DNA of 64,000 bases from Sacculina carcini (GCA_916048095.2 OU696570.1:8746928-8810927); one strand, 5' to 3'. Counted from the stretch's first letter, positions 21,927 through 33,500 are shown. The notes: a model not told the origin generated them from the sequence alone. Program-made: numbers and translations.

Positions 21927-23849
21927 TAGTGATGCAAAAAAACGCGTTTTTTTGCGTTTTTTTGTGCAAAAAAACATGTTTTTTTAGTTGTTGTTTTTTA
22001 GAATTAGCCCCAATTGTCATCGGATGTTGGATTTTAGTACATAGAAACGAGTTTAATTGACGTTTTGTACATCTTTACGTGTCTTATTTCAAAGATGATT
22101 TGATAATAGTATAAAGAATAAAAATATTTATCAATAAATACCTCAGGAGACTGTTTGAAAGTGCATCCGGGTCCGGTGGTTTAGGTTTTTTTCATTGAGA
22201 AAACCCATGTTTTTAAAGATGGTTTAAATTATGTGGATATTTGAAATAGTTTGTCAACAGAAAAAAACAAATTCATTGAGTAATCATGTGTTTTTTAAAA
22301 GAAACCATGTTTTTCATGAAAAAATGCAATGATGTTTTTCAAATTGGTTTTCAATTCGTTATTAATGTACAGATTGAGAAAATGTTGACAGCAGAACAAG
22401 ACAAGTTGGTTGGTCAAGTGTTTTTTTGACAAACATATATTTAACGTTTTTTAATGAAACAAGGTTTTCTAAAACAGTATCTATGTAAGATAGATTTGAT
22501 TGATGTACGTTCAAATACCTTTTGTATAGCAAGTAGCCTGCTGGTACGTATAAGCGGCTGGTTAAACCACTTGATTTAAACTGTTTTTTAATCATGTTTT
22601 TTTTCAAAATATTTTTTTTGAAAAACGGTATTCGTAGATGTAGAGATTTAGAATAAATGGGCGGCATATTAAGGAAAGTTGAACCAAATTAATTGGTTTT
22701 TTATTAGTAACCTGTTTTTAGAACTGGTTTTATGGATGATGGTTTCTTTGATGTAGTAATTTGTATTCAAATACGCTTTTGTACATTAAATATATTTCCT
22801 CAGTCGTTTTTTTGCTACACGAAAATATTGCCCGTTTTTCTGGTCAGGATTGCCACTCTGATTAATGCGACCCACCTTTATTCGTAGTTTCATTATGGAC
22901 ACTAAGTTTGTGTGTATATTTGTAGTATTTGTGTAAATATTTGCAGTGTTTGTACTTTTATTTTTGCAAATAATTGATCTTTCTGAATGAAGTGATGAAA
23001 CTTATTATAATCAACGTAGTTCATTTCTGGTAGGAAAAAGGTAATATGTAAAAAATAAAAAAAATTATGCCACCTGTTGTTTTTTTAAAACAGTTTCATA
23101 TTTTAGCATGAAAAACGGTTCTCAAGCCCTGCTTTCTTACATAATGATTAACTCAATAATTAAAATAAAAAAGTTAAATGCCTAAGTGACAGCTGCTACA
23201 CGGAAGAAGCCGAAGCTTATGAAAACACAGGTGTGCCCCGTGCAGCTCGCTACCACCGCAGAACCGACCCTCTCCACGGTCTCCACTCCACGACCCTCTA
23301 TGGCGCCACAAGGACGAATGGACAAGCCACAAGACGTATTAGAGAGGACCACCTCCACAGAATGCATGGCACAACTCATGACTGATATCTGGTACCATCA
23401 TTTTCTGCTGGGTGGACAGGAGCTGTTGCATTATAGAATTGGCCCAATGAAATTCTGCTCCGCCGGGTTTCGAACCACGGACCTCCCGCTTGTGAGGCGG
23501 GTGTGCTAACAACTACACCACGGAGTCCACAAATTGAATTGAATTGAATGCAAAACCTCACTATACATAGAATTGCCGCACAGTACTGTGCAAGCAATGA
23601 TATTAGGGCTTTCAGACACATTATAACAATTATATTGTGCATATTTAATGATAATTCAATTTGATAGGGTCACTAATAGCATGTATAACTCATGTGTTGA
23701 TAAAAAATAATTAATTTAACATCCCAAATATATCATTTCCATAATTTGAATTATTTGCATGACTTCAAAAAAACCCAAAAAAGAACGTGTTTTTTTGGTC
23801 GCGTTCTTTTTTGGCAAAAAAACGTCGTTTTTTTTAGGTCGCATCTCTA
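21927..23849. mobile_element. Non-coding hAT-like element with homopolymer palindromes, 1923 bp
   Basis: The left end reads TAGTGATGCAAAAAAACG. The right end, read inward, is TAGAGATGCGACCTAAAAAA. They are flanked by the near-identical octamers TACACAAT (21919-21926) and TACTCAAT (23850-23857), 7 of 8 matching. An 8-bp duplication and a TAGNGATG end are hAT-like. The interior encodes nothing recognisable but is studded with A-run/T-run palindromes of the type AAAACATGTTTT. A tRNA-Val SINE (23171-23530) is inserted inside it. Confidence 0.6.
23171..23530 (-). mobile_element. tRNA-Val-derived SINE, copy 1
   Basis: The 5' end on the minus strand is tRNA-like. It has an A-box region (GTGGTGTAGTTGTTAGCAC), an anticodon arm CCCGC-CTCACAA-GCGGG with anticodon CAC (Val), and a B box GGTTCGAAACC (23466-23476). 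The acceptor stem is imperfect (ACTCCG/CGGAGC), so it is not a real tRNA gene. A ~270-bp unrelated body follows and ends near AGGCATTTAAC with a T/A-rich tail. The second copy is at 33617-33948. It lies inside the hAT-like element, so it is younger than that insertion. Confidence 0.85.
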
Positions 23850-23857
23850 TACTCAAT

Positions 23858-25035
23858 GCGCACACAGTCAAAGTATAGTATGTACACATACACACACACA
23901 CACACACACACAATTATAACGCGAACACGACCACGTGACGGTGATGAAAATCGTACGGTGACGTGACGGTGAAAATCGTGACGGTGAAAAAAATCATAAT
24001 ATGGCATTTTCACTGAACAAATATTGCCAAATGTATAATTCTATAGGTTGCGCCCGGAATTAATAAATTTTATTCATCATTGTAATTACACAGATGACGG
24101 ATTCCACACGTTATACTACACTCAAACACTGCATGCACGAACAATATTAACGCCAGCAATGTTAACAATAGAAATATAGCAACGTTCCTGATAGCTTATC
24201 AAGTCCGGACACCATAAACGTCGCACGAAGTACCCTTAGATTACTACAGTATGGGTTGTTGGCGTGGCTTAATTGATGTGATCAAATCGCTCCAAGCTAG
24301 GTACATGTGCCATTGGCTTTTTGGGAAGATATGATCAGGCATACATGTACTTCATATTTATATTTTCCGGAATTAACACAAATTGCTGAAATGGTGTCTG
24401 TAATGTCACGCTCAAAAGGTTGAAGCAATTCAATGTGAAGTCGAATTTTCCCAGAACAATATAGGAAGATAATGTTTTTAGTTGCATGTGAGAAAAACGT
24501 GTCCGCTGGTCACAAGTCGCAGCTCGACCGATACAACGAATCGGCTGCTCACTCGAAAAACATCATATCAACTATATATACATGCAGAATGGAATCTTGG
24601 GATCATTGCGCCTCGAAGCAAAAGTCCAAAAATGGCACCACTACAGTGCCACCTCTTCCATGAGCATTTCGAGTGTAGTTGCTCTTGTTTCGCAAGGCCC
24701 CAACATATTTTCCTTAACCCACCTCAACCCCCACCGGAAGAATTCTGGTGCCGCCACAGGCAAAGGCGTTGAGCAACTGATCCGTTGAGCGAAATTTGAA
24801 AGCACGTGCCATAGCAACCACGGCTCCTGCAGTCTGCTGTTTTTCACAGATCTTTGTAATGCACCAACCGGGCAGTAGGATAGTAGCGATTTTTTATTTG
24901 ATGACAGGTAGATTTTGCAGATATTTCGAAAATGTGTATTGTATTGCGATTATTACAATACGTTTTTCCAGAAATTAATTTAAATATTGCATTTTTCAAT
25001 CACTTCAGAGTGCGTGATGGGTATTTTGCAGGGTT
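23858..25035. other. Non-coding stretch, no gene recognised
   Basis: Begins with a (CA)n tract (about 23886-23912) and a small imperfect repeat of GTGACGGTGAAAATC (about 23935-23985). At about 24725-24765 CCACCGGAAGAATTCTGG and TGCCGCCAC look like a remnant of a CAGTGG-type MITE end. Nothing else is supported. Confidence 0.5.
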
Positions 25036-25885
25036 TGAAGAAACGGGTTAAAAAAAAACATGTTTTTTTAGAAAAAAACAAAAAAACATTGTCTTTGTTT
25101 TGTTTTTTTGGATTTTTTTACACTTTGCAAAAACAAATAAAAAAAAGATTGTACCAGGCTATTTAGTATATAGTTGAACATATTTTAGTACCACTTACCA
25201 AGAGTTTTGTAAATATTTAAAAAATATAAAAATAAAATCATAAAAATGTACACACAGGATCTTGAAGTTCACCTTGTAGCATCTATAGGCAACGGAAGTT
25301 TTAAACCGCTTCCAATTGCGAAAGCAGTCGATTTTAAACACCCATATATGTTTGCAAAGTCCAAATCCAAATACCCAGTGGCTTTATTCATGAAAACCTA
25401 GTGACAAAAAATCGTTTTGTCCATGTAAGTTAATTCATGTTTGTTTTCAGAGTAAACACAGATTTTTTACCTCAGAGGTTTCTAAAAATAGTGTTTTTCA
25501 TAGGAACTCAAATATTTTGTCGTAAAAATATAGGATTTCTTATGAATACCAACTACAATGCTTCTCCAGCAGAAAGCAAAAATGTTAATAAAAATGTTTC
25601 CCATATCGTGCAAACCCTTAATATCATGTCAAAAAGTAATATTCATGAAGAATTAAAACTGCATTAATGAACCCATTTACCAATTCTGAAAATATTTTAT
25701 CATTCCTATATGAGAAAAATAATTTCTGTCAATTTTTTTTTTTTAAAAACATGTTTTTTTAAATGTTTTTTTACAGAAGTAATTAAACCAGGGTTTGTTG
25801 GGCTTAAACCATTTCTTTTAAACCATAATTTAAACCAAGTGTTTTTTTATTAAAAATCATGTTTTTTATTGTTATTTTGTTGTAA
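25036..25885. repeat. Second A/T homopolymer-palindrome region
   Basis: Starts with a long A-run followed by CATGTTTTTTTAGAAAAAAAC and ends near ATCATGTTTTTTATTG, with another AAAACATGTTTTTTT at about 25746. The vocabulary matches the interior of the element at 21927-23849, so it is probably a related or broken copy. Its ends were not found and no protein is encoded. Confidence 0.5.
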
Positions 25886-26197
25886 GTTATAGCGGTGAAA
25901 AGACAAAATGAACCTTGAAAATGCGAAAATTATGGTAAATATTCTGCAATCTACTCCTAATAAACCAGTATGTATGTGAACCAGTATGTATGTAATGTAT
26001 ATGAACTCGTTTTACACGGTGAAATTGAAAGTTTTATTGTCTATAGTTGCTGCCCGCGGGACATTTATAATTCATAAACATGACCCATCGCTTAGTTTAC
26101 GTTTGAAGCCCCTGATCTATACCATTGAGCCCGCGCAGTTAGGTCACCTCATATTCAAGCATACACACACAGACAGACAGATAATTTGTTTTATATT

Positions 26198-26305
<108 letters not shown>

Positions 26306-26371
26306 AATATTACATACACATTACATACACATTACATTACACATTACATTACACATTACATTACACATTAA

Positions 26372-26377
<6 letters not shown>

Positions 26378-26426
<49 letters not shown>
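26378..26426. repeat. (TA)n microsatellite abutting a Penelope end
   Basis: About 24 TA units end exactly where the Penelope-type terminal sequence (GTTTGTGTAGCCAGG) begins. A further (TA)n tract is at 26795-26841. Confidence 0.95.
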
Positions 26427-26429
<3 letters not shown>

Positions 26430-26715
26430 GTTTGTGTAGCCAGGTAGAATATTCTCTCTCAAACAAACGAGATTAAAATCGATTGCGCATTCGCAGTTGA
26501 CTAGTTTTTTCCGCGTTGTTTCGATATTCCTTGCGAGTTGCTGGTCTCTTTTGTCAAGTCTGTTCAGCAATTGACCGATGTTTTGTTGGCGTAATATTTC
26601 GGAGGTAACTATCTACATTCTCACACACTGGTAGACATTGGTGGTATTTATTCCTCGAGACGTCTTTCGGCTAACATTAGCCATCTTCAGGAGTTACACT
26701 GACCAGAAATTCAAA
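26427..26715 (-). mobile_element. Penelope-like element terminal fragment
   Basis: On the minus strand it reads from a hammerhead-like core through a frame with RNIETTRKKLVNCECAIDFN and LVCLRENILPGY into (TA)n. The end matches the Penelope fragment at 19860-20031 in both order and text (TTTAATCTCGTTTGT, then CCTGGCTA). No RT or nuclease is left, so only a terminal piece remains. The coded text resembles the coiled N-terminal leader seen in partially tandem Penelope copies; that reading is tentative. Confidence 0.65.
26661..26690 (-). ncRNA. Hammerhead-ribozyme-like core, second example
   Basis: On the minus strand CTGAAGA, then stem GGCTA/TAGCC with loop ATGT, then GAAA. Same arrangement as at 20002-20031, with a different stem II sequence that still pairs, which favours a conserved structure. 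Stem III is unclear (AGACGTCT is itself palindromic). Confidence 0.5.
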
Positions 26716-26794
26716 TTACAGTGCTAAGATACAATACAAAACATGAAATCGTTAAACACGTGCTTAAATATACACGTGCTTAAATATACACATA

Positions 26795-26845
<51 letters not shown>

Positions 26846-27905
26846 AGCCCGCCCGTCGTGCGGAACATTTCATAAAGTAAAATTCATATTCAATCCATAA
26901 AAGAGAATGAAGACAAATTATAAAGCAAAAAAATTAACCTGTAAATATGTTTACCAATATAAAAGTCAAAATGTTGATATTTTCATTGTAATTTTGATAA
27001 AATAGTATTCCTCAACCCGCCTCATATTTAAACCTACCCTTCGTGCGGAATGATTCAGAACACAAACACGTAACAAACAATTAAAATTCTAACATATAAA
27101 CCGCCCGTCGTGCGGAACAATTCATACTTTGAAATTTGTGTATACTTCATAAGAGAAAAGGAATATGAATAAAAAAAATTATTGTCTAAATTTCTATCTT
27201 TATATATTTATTTTGGCAAAATAGTTGTGCTAAACCGCCTCATATTTAAATCTGCCCGTCGTGCTGAAAACACAATGAAAAATGACTAAACTTTTTCATC
27301 ATAGTATTTCCAAAATATATTTATAAATTAACATCCTCTAGCATTGAAACCCTCCCATTTCGCGGAACAATTAATCAAGTAAAATAAAAATTGGATTCAT
27401 AAGATAAAACGAATACAAATTAAAAAGGTAAATCAATAAAAAGTCTGAATATAAATTGTGTTTATTTTAGATGACACAATTTAGTTTATGACAGATTACA
27501 CCCGCCCATCGTGCTGAACTATTAATATAATATAATGAATCAAAAAGCCAAAAATTTATTAATAGAAAAACATAAATTTGTAAACTCTTGTTTTAATTAT
27601 TGACGAAGTGTTTTCCCTCAACACTGCTCAAATTCACACCCGTCCTTCGTGTGTAGTAATTCAGAAGTGTAACACTATCAAAACAATGAAACTTTCTGTC
27701 ATCTCTATAATTCCAGATTAATGCTTCCGCTAAAACAGCATATGCATATAGTTGGCATTGCATGATATTACAACCCATATCCTTATGCAACTTAAGCGTA
27801 TGCAACTTGAAATTAAACCAATTAAATTACACAGTAAAATTCAGTAGTTAACTTTGTTCCCAGTAGCATTTTACCCGCCCGTTGTGCGGAACAATTCATG
27901 TGTAA
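26846..27905 (+). repeat. Diverged tandem array with core CCCGTCGTGCGGAAC
   Basis: At least eight copies of a core close to CCCGCCCGTCGTGCGGAAC followed by ATTCAT occur at about 26848, 27033, 27100, 27252, 27352, 27502, 27639 and 27873. Some are preceded by CCGCCTCATATTTAAA (27015 and 27234, 219 bp apart). Spacers are AT-rich and similar in part. The copies are strongly diverged, so this is an old satellite-like array. The stretch up to about 28500 holds no recognisable gene. Confidence 0.75.
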
Positions 27906-28537
27906 ATATTGAGGACAATAAAGACTTTCTATTCAGTATAGTGTAGCATTAATTAAACTTTACGCAATAAAACCACACCATCCATTCTTGGAGCAAATAT
28001 GATGCAGTCTTAATTGTGATTGGGCTTCAGTGAAATTTAATCGGTGTATATTCCTGTGTAATCGCAAGTGCGCATAATAGCTGTCAAATTGGCAATATGT
28101 CATTTTGACTTTACACCGCCGTTACTTCCTTCAGATACACTTTGGAAAATTAAAAATTATACCGCATTGTAGAAAACAAAAATTCCTAGTACGATGGTAT
28201 AATTGATTTTATTGTGTGACAAATACTTACTGAAAAATAGTAGAAAAATTAATAAATTTTTGTCGCCCGGTGTTCAAGTGAAATTTTGGACGTATTTGAG
28301 AATTTTGCCAATCTTGCCCAATTTTTGTATCATTTGTGTTGGAGTGTGAAGTGGCAGCACTGGGGCTCGGATCGGAGACAAGTGTGGCGAGTTGTTGGCT
28401 TTTCGGGGGTCGAAGGGAAGCGTGTTATTTGTGGTGTATGATTGTGAATGTTCTGGACGGTTTGGCTTTATTGTTTGTTTATATAATTTTCTCGGCAACA
28501 TAGAAAATATAATACGTTTATTGACGGTCTTTCGAAC

Positions 28538-29803
28538 ATGGCGCAGCCGACAAGTGAGTCTCCCTCACCAAGTCGACCTGTTCCCACCCCGCGGGTGACC
28601 GAGCCTATTGCCTGGTTGGGTAAAGCGTCCCAACCACATAAGCTAGACGTCTCAGTGGACAGAGAGGCGTCTCTCAGAGCGTGGAAGTGGCGATGGGACG
28701 ATTTTTATCTCCTAAGTGGTTTGTCATCAGCCCCTAGAGCGGTGCAGATGGCCGCTATGCGCACCTGCCTTAGCGATGACACCCTTAAGGTTGTTGAGAA
28801 TCTGGACTTAGCCGTTGACGCACGTGACGACGTGTCGGCGGTGATCGCAGCGCTGTCTCAGTATATTATTAGGCAAACCAACGAGGTTCTTGAGCGCAAA
28901 ACGTTCAATTCACGCTGTCACCAGTGCGACGAGGGCTTTGAGGATTTTTTCACGTCGTTGAAAGACCTCGCATCACGGTGCAATTTTTGTGACAATTGCA
29001 AGGAGTCCTTGATTCGCGATAGGATCGTGATTGGTTTGCGCGACTACTCAACCATCCAGAAGTTATGTGCCATTCCGAAACTCCCTCTCAAGACAGCGAT
29101 CGACATATGCCGCGCGGAGGAAGCCGGCAAAAGAGCCGCATCGGATATCATTGGCCACCAGGTGAACCGAGTAACAAAAGCCAGTACCTCAGGCTCGAAC
29201 AAACACCGTCAAAAGTGTTCTTGGTGTGGCGGCGCATGGCACACATATGTCAAAGACTGTCCCGCACGAAACACAGTGTGCAGCAAGTGCAAAAAACGGG
29301 GACACTTCGCCAAGGTATGCCGACAACGGAGCGGTAAAACCCAAGTGACAGCCATAATTACTACTATTGGCGCGGCTCAGGCGCCGAAGGTCAACGTAAC
29401 GGTGCGCACGTCTCGAGCTTGCGCGGAGATGATGACACTCCCGGACTCCGGCGCTGACATTTGCGTGGCTGGTGTTGACGCTTTGGACGCGCTTAACATC
29501 ATCTCCGACGAGCTGAAGCCACCGCAAGGATACCCCAAGCTGGCGGATCAGTCTACAGTGGTACCGATCGGTGTTTTGACGCATCCGTGGCGTGCGGCGA
29601 CCGCACTACCAGCGTACAGTTTCATGTGTTGCCTGGCGCGCAAGGACTTGTCCTGTCATGGCTTGCCTCGAGAGACCTCGGATTCCTCCCAAAGGATTAT
29701 CCTCGGCAAGTCTTCCAGGTGCGAGACGCACGAGAGAGACCGCAGCCACTGCCGCGCCAATCTCCGCAATCAACGCCATCGCCGCCAGCCCGACGCAACA
29801 TGA
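28538..29803 (+). pseudogene. Gypsy A gag and protease
   Basis: The 421-residue frame starts MAQPTSESPS. It has a helical gag body (KLDVSVDREASLRAWKWRW) and two zinc knuckles: an irregular CSWCGGAWHTYVKDC and a standard CSKCKKRGHFAKVC at about residues 226-262. The retropepsin catalytic text MMTLPDSGADICVAG uses DSG rather than the commoner DTG. After about residue 350 the reading moves to another frame (LPGAQGLVLSWLASRDLGFL), so the last part of this frame is out of register. Confidence 0.8.
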
Positions 29804-30270
29804 CACAGAGCGACACCGCAACAGGCGAAAAGTGGACGCAGCGGCTAATCGACCAGTTCCCTCGTGTTTTCGACGAACAGATAAGGTCGATGCCCGGCGA
29901 AAATTCCATATTGTCTTGTACGACAACGCAAAGCCGTTCTGTGTCACAACACCACGACGGGTGCCATTCGCTCTCCACGAAAAATTGAAAAAAGAATTGG
30001 ACACTCTGGTGCAAAATGACATTATCGCACCAACTACTGAGGCAACAGAATGGTGCGCGCCAATCGTGGTGGCGCCCAAAAAGAACAGCAACAGCATACG
30101 TATCTGCGTTGATCTGTCACATCTGAATAAGTACGTCATTCGTGAGCGATACCAGTCTGAGACACCAGCAGAGGCTGTAGCATCAATCCAGCAAGCTGAA
30201 GCGGGATGGTTTTCGACGTTTGACGGACTGAAGGGCTACCATCAGTGTCCGCTCGATCAAGAGAGTCAAA
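29587..30270 (+). pseudogene. Gypsy A protease end and RT N-half
   Basis: Two overlapping frames hold the post-protease region (SWLASRDLGFLPKDYP) and RT blocks: APTTEATEWCAPIVVAPKK, IRICVDLSHLNKYVIRE, WFSTFDGLKGYHQCPLD (first catalytic Asp). The later YVDD block, RNase H and integrase are absent because of the junction at about 30272. Confidence 0.8.
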
Positions 30271-30271
30271 A

Positions 30272-31350
30272 TCAAAGCCTTACATTGACGTTTGTGCGCT
30301 TCCCCGAGAAATGGCATTTTCAAATAGTAGAGATTCTTGTCTAAATTTCTCTTTTGTTTTCGTTCTGACTCGATGGCTCGTTTTTCAATTTGTTTTATAG
30401 CATGATGGGGGTAGTTATTTTGTTTCAAACGCTGTTTTACTTTGCCAAGCGATATGCTCATATCCTGTGGTGTTATCGACCTCCTACAAGTCCTCACAAA
30501 TTCACCATGTGCAACTGAATGTTTTGCTTGCCTAGGTCCATGGGAATGCCAGTTCATAATAGAGCCACTGTGAAACGGCTTCATATAAAGTTCACTTGTG
30601 AATTGATCACCATCGTATTTCACTTTGCAGTCCAAGAATGGGAGGGATTTGTCTGATGAAACTTCCATTGTGAATTGTATGGAGGAACAGACAGAATTGG
30701 CGACTTCAAGAAGATGTTGAGGATCAATGTCGTCGTACCACACAACAAAGATATCATCGATGTAGCGTTTCCACAGAACGATGTATGGTAGCTTTGCTTG
30801 GATCTGTCGTTCAATATAATCAGCGTATATGATCGCTAGTTGTGGAGCCATCGCATTACCCATAGACAATCCATTGGTTTGTTCATAGCTGTTGCCGTCA
30901 TGTATAACAACATCGTTTGACATTGCTAGAATAATTAGTTCTATAACATCGTCGGTTTTTATCATGCAGATAACGTTCTCTTTTGATTTGTTATTTTCCA
31001 AAAATATTCTCATCACATCATATAGACCGAGCTCTTCTTTTGTCGAATTTTGTGGAATATTTCCATATAGATTTTTCACATCTAGAGATGCAAATCCTTT
31101 TACTCCGGTTTGCTGGATGGTTTGTATCCATGAAAGGAAACCATTTGTACTTCTGATGTGTGCAGGAATAACGTCCAAAAAGCTGTCCAACTGCTTAGAA
31201 AAAGACTGAGCCAATTTAGTAGCAGGTCCATCAATAGATGCGACGATAGGTCTCCCTCTTAGTTGTCCCTCTTTATGATCTTTGGGCAGAATGTACGTAC
31301 TGCTCGGCATTGGAAGTGGAACCCAGTAAATTGATGAACGGCTGCAGAGG
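30272..31350 (-). pseudogene. Penelope-like element reverse transcriptase
   Basis: The minus-strand frame (in register from about 31310 to 30272) shows PKDHKEGQLRGRPIVASID, GFASLDVKNLYGNIP (first catalytic Asp), EQTNGLSMGNAMAPQLAIIY, LWKRYIDDIFVVWYDD (YIDD box) and LPFLDCKVKYDG. This is the telomerase-like RT of Penelope elements. No GIY-YIG domain follows because the element is cut at the junction with Gypsy A. The 5' part before PSSTYILPKDH runs into a (TA)n tract. Confidence 0.85.
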
Positions 31351-31400
31351 AGTTGATCTCAACTGCAAGTTTTGAGACAACAGAGTATATCCTTAAATTC

Positions 31401-31402
<2 letters not shown>

Positions 31403-31476
<74 letters not shown>

Positions 31477-31498
31477 GAGCATATATATATATATATGC

Positions 31499-31531
<33 letters not shown>
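31403..31531. repeat. Compound (TA)n microsatellite
   Basis: Two (TA)n runs separated by ACGAGCATA and GCATG words. It lies between the Penelope RT and a Penelope-type terminal repeat. A short version with the same GCATG interruption is at 33464-33500. Confidence 0.9.
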
Positions 31532-31533
<2 letters not shown>

Positions 31534-31696
31534 TATGTCAGATATCCAATTAATGTATGATCACGTGTTTTAACATATTTTTGTGAATTTGGTTTCTTAC
31601 AATGGCTGACGATATGTTATCACTGCTTGATAAAGCCGTAAGGCGAAACGTTGTGGTAAAAAAATAAATATTGTGTCTGAAGAAGTTTAACTTCAT

Positions 31697-31735
<39 letters not shown>
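31531..31735 (+). repeat. Penelope-type terminal repeat, uninterrupted copy
   Basis: Reads TTTTATGTCAGATATCCAAT, then TTGATAAAGCCGTAAGGCGA, AACGTTGTGG and GTCTGAAGAAGTTTAACTTC, into (TA)n at 31698-31735. The same sequence at 33501-33612 plus 33949-34016 is split by a SINE. TTGATAA-AGCC-GTAA-GGC-GAAACG looks like a degenerate hammerhead core with two deviations from CUGANGA. Assignment to a Penelope end is inferred from this and from the (TA)n context. Confidence 0.55.
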
Positions 31736-31747
31736 TAGCGACAAGTT

Positions 31748-31810
31748 CCGCACTTCGTGCGGTTATGGTCGCTAGTAGATCCGCACTACGTGCGTCTCTT
31801 AGCTTCGTTT
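31748..31810. repeat. Hairpin repeat CCGCACTTCGTGCGG, copy 2
   Basis: The same hairpin and following GTCGCTAGTAGATCCGCACT text as at 20788-20850. It starts immediately right of a (TA)n tract. The following 31811-32640 is non-coding with no recognised gene. Confidence 0.75.
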
Positions 31811-32640
31811 GTAGTATTATAAGTGATGCGGTCGCCTTGAGTTTTGTCTGGGATCGCAATGCAAATATGATGATAATGCACTTGAAGCAAACGTCAAGGC
31901 CAATGCAAACAAATGGTGTCGCAAGGATGTTGCAACACCACAGCAAGCGGTGAATAGCGATAGATGCTGAAGCAATAGGCGTTGTCTGCGAGTAGCATCA
32001 AGTGTTGTAAGATGTTGACTTTCCACGTCACCCAGGAGGTATCAACATTCGACGCGTTTTTTTTACGTGGTTCCCCTGGAGGCCTAATCCACGTGAAATG
32101 CAGCAACGTAAGCTCACACATGCGCAGGCGCAAACGCATAATTAAGCATTTACAATACTGCCAGGGCGGTAAGCATGTGCATGATCAGCATGTGCCCATG
32201 GTTGTACAAAACCTAACGGCCCCGGCTGGAACACTGCAGGTCCAGCCTCCAAGGTCAAGTGTAACCACATATAATTCAATAAGTAGTGTAGGCATATAAA
32301 ATTCAAGTGTTCATACTCACATTGAGTCGGATACGCGCTTCAACTATTAGTGCCAAAGGCACGCGAATATTGGTATTATGGTTCTGGTATGTTTAACCAG
32401 CCTGCGACAGAATCGCCGTCTGATCATCAAAATGTAGCACAATCCGTGTGCACGACAATATATAAGTTCGCATCGCACATACAGACGCACACGCATACAA
32501 ACACTGGCTGCACACGTGTTCGTTCATAGAATTTCGGCACACGGACACACATACCAATACAAAATGCAAAACGGTATCGTGTGTGCAATTCCTGGGAAGA
32601 ATTGCAAAATTATGCAAGAACAGTTCGCAGAAAAGATGTG

Positions 32641-33430
32641 GTGGCAATCTGGCAGGGAAGTTTCTAGCAATCGCTCAACTGAATGACAAAAGTGTGTAGA
32701 ATAAAGGTAAAAAACAAACACCAATAGAAAAATATATGATAATTACAATTACAATATTGGTAAGCTACACATATACACTTGAAAAACGCTTCTGGAACAC
32801 GCACATGCACGACGATGTACTTAATTAAACACTCCGTTTTACTACGCACTCTGCACGCCACTGTGCATTTGCAAACGCTCGCTGCAATGCACGTGAGTCA
32901 TGGTATATCGACACACAGACACACACACCAATATATACATCAGTGTGCCGTTCTGTACACTGTGTATGTATGTGTGTGTGTGTGTACGTGTACCTGTATG
33001 TGTATGTGTGTGTGTGTGTGCATCTATGTCAGTGTGTATGTGTGTGTGTGTGCATGTATGTCAGTGTGTATGTCAGTGTGTGTGTGCCTGAGGTGGCAAT
33101 CTCGCATGGGCGTTTCTAGCAATCGCTCAACTGAATGGCGCAGTGTGTAGAATAATGGTGAAAAACAAACACCAGTAGAAAAATAAATGTTAATTACAAT
33201 TACAATATTGGTAAGCTACACATATCCACTCGAAAAACGCCTGTGGAACACGCACATGCACGACAATGTACTTATTTAAACACACTCTGTTTTACTACGC
33301 GCTCTGCACGCCACTGGGCATTTGCAAACGCTCGCTGCAAACGCTCGCTGCAATGCACGTGAGTCATGGCATATCGACACACAGACACACACACCAATAT
33401 ATATATACACCAATTTGCCGTTCTGCACAC
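32641..33430 (+). repeat. Tandem duplication, 452-bp period
   Basis: About 320 bp beginning GTGGCAATCT at 32641 recurs at 33093 with scattered changes (shared GCAATCGCTCAACTGAATG, AATATTGGTAAGCTACACAT, GCAAACGCTCGCTGCAATGC). Copy 2 has an extra CAAACGCTCGCTG unit. Between them lies a TG-rich microsatellite (about 32965-33090). No protein is encoded. Confidence 0.8.
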
Positions 33431-33500
33431 ACACACACACGTACGTTGAGCTTTATTATTATTATTATATATATATGCATGTATATATATATATATATAT

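Larger units (their letters stand above)
28260..30272 (+). mobile_element. Ty3/Gypsy element A: leader, gag-protease and start of RT, truncated
   Basis: A leader runs to the gag start at 28538. Gag, a double zinc knuckle, protease and the first RT blocks follow. Frameshifts occur near 29585 and near 29900. The RT stops matching near 30272, right after GYHQCPLDQESQN, where the text becomes the reverse complement of a Penelope RT: a tail-to-tail junction in which both elements are cut. No LTR pair is recognised. The same family as the minus-strand copy at 34.1-37.2 kb (both gags start MAQP and share the LSVDR/ISGL-type text). Confidence 0.85.

Noticed and set aside
23456..23530. tRNA-Val gene on the minus strand
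   Set aside because: The acceptor stem is imperfect, it continues into a repeated ~270-bp body, and the same unit occurs at 33617-33948, so it is a SINE head.
26846..27905. CRISPR-like array
   Set aside because: Repeats are diverged, spacing varies from about 70 to 230 bp, spacers are partly similar to each other, and the DNA is animal nuclear sequence.
31626..31650. Active hammerhead ribozyme on the plus strand
   Set aside because: The CUGANGA box is replaced by TTGATAA, changing two invariant positions; at best a degenerate core.
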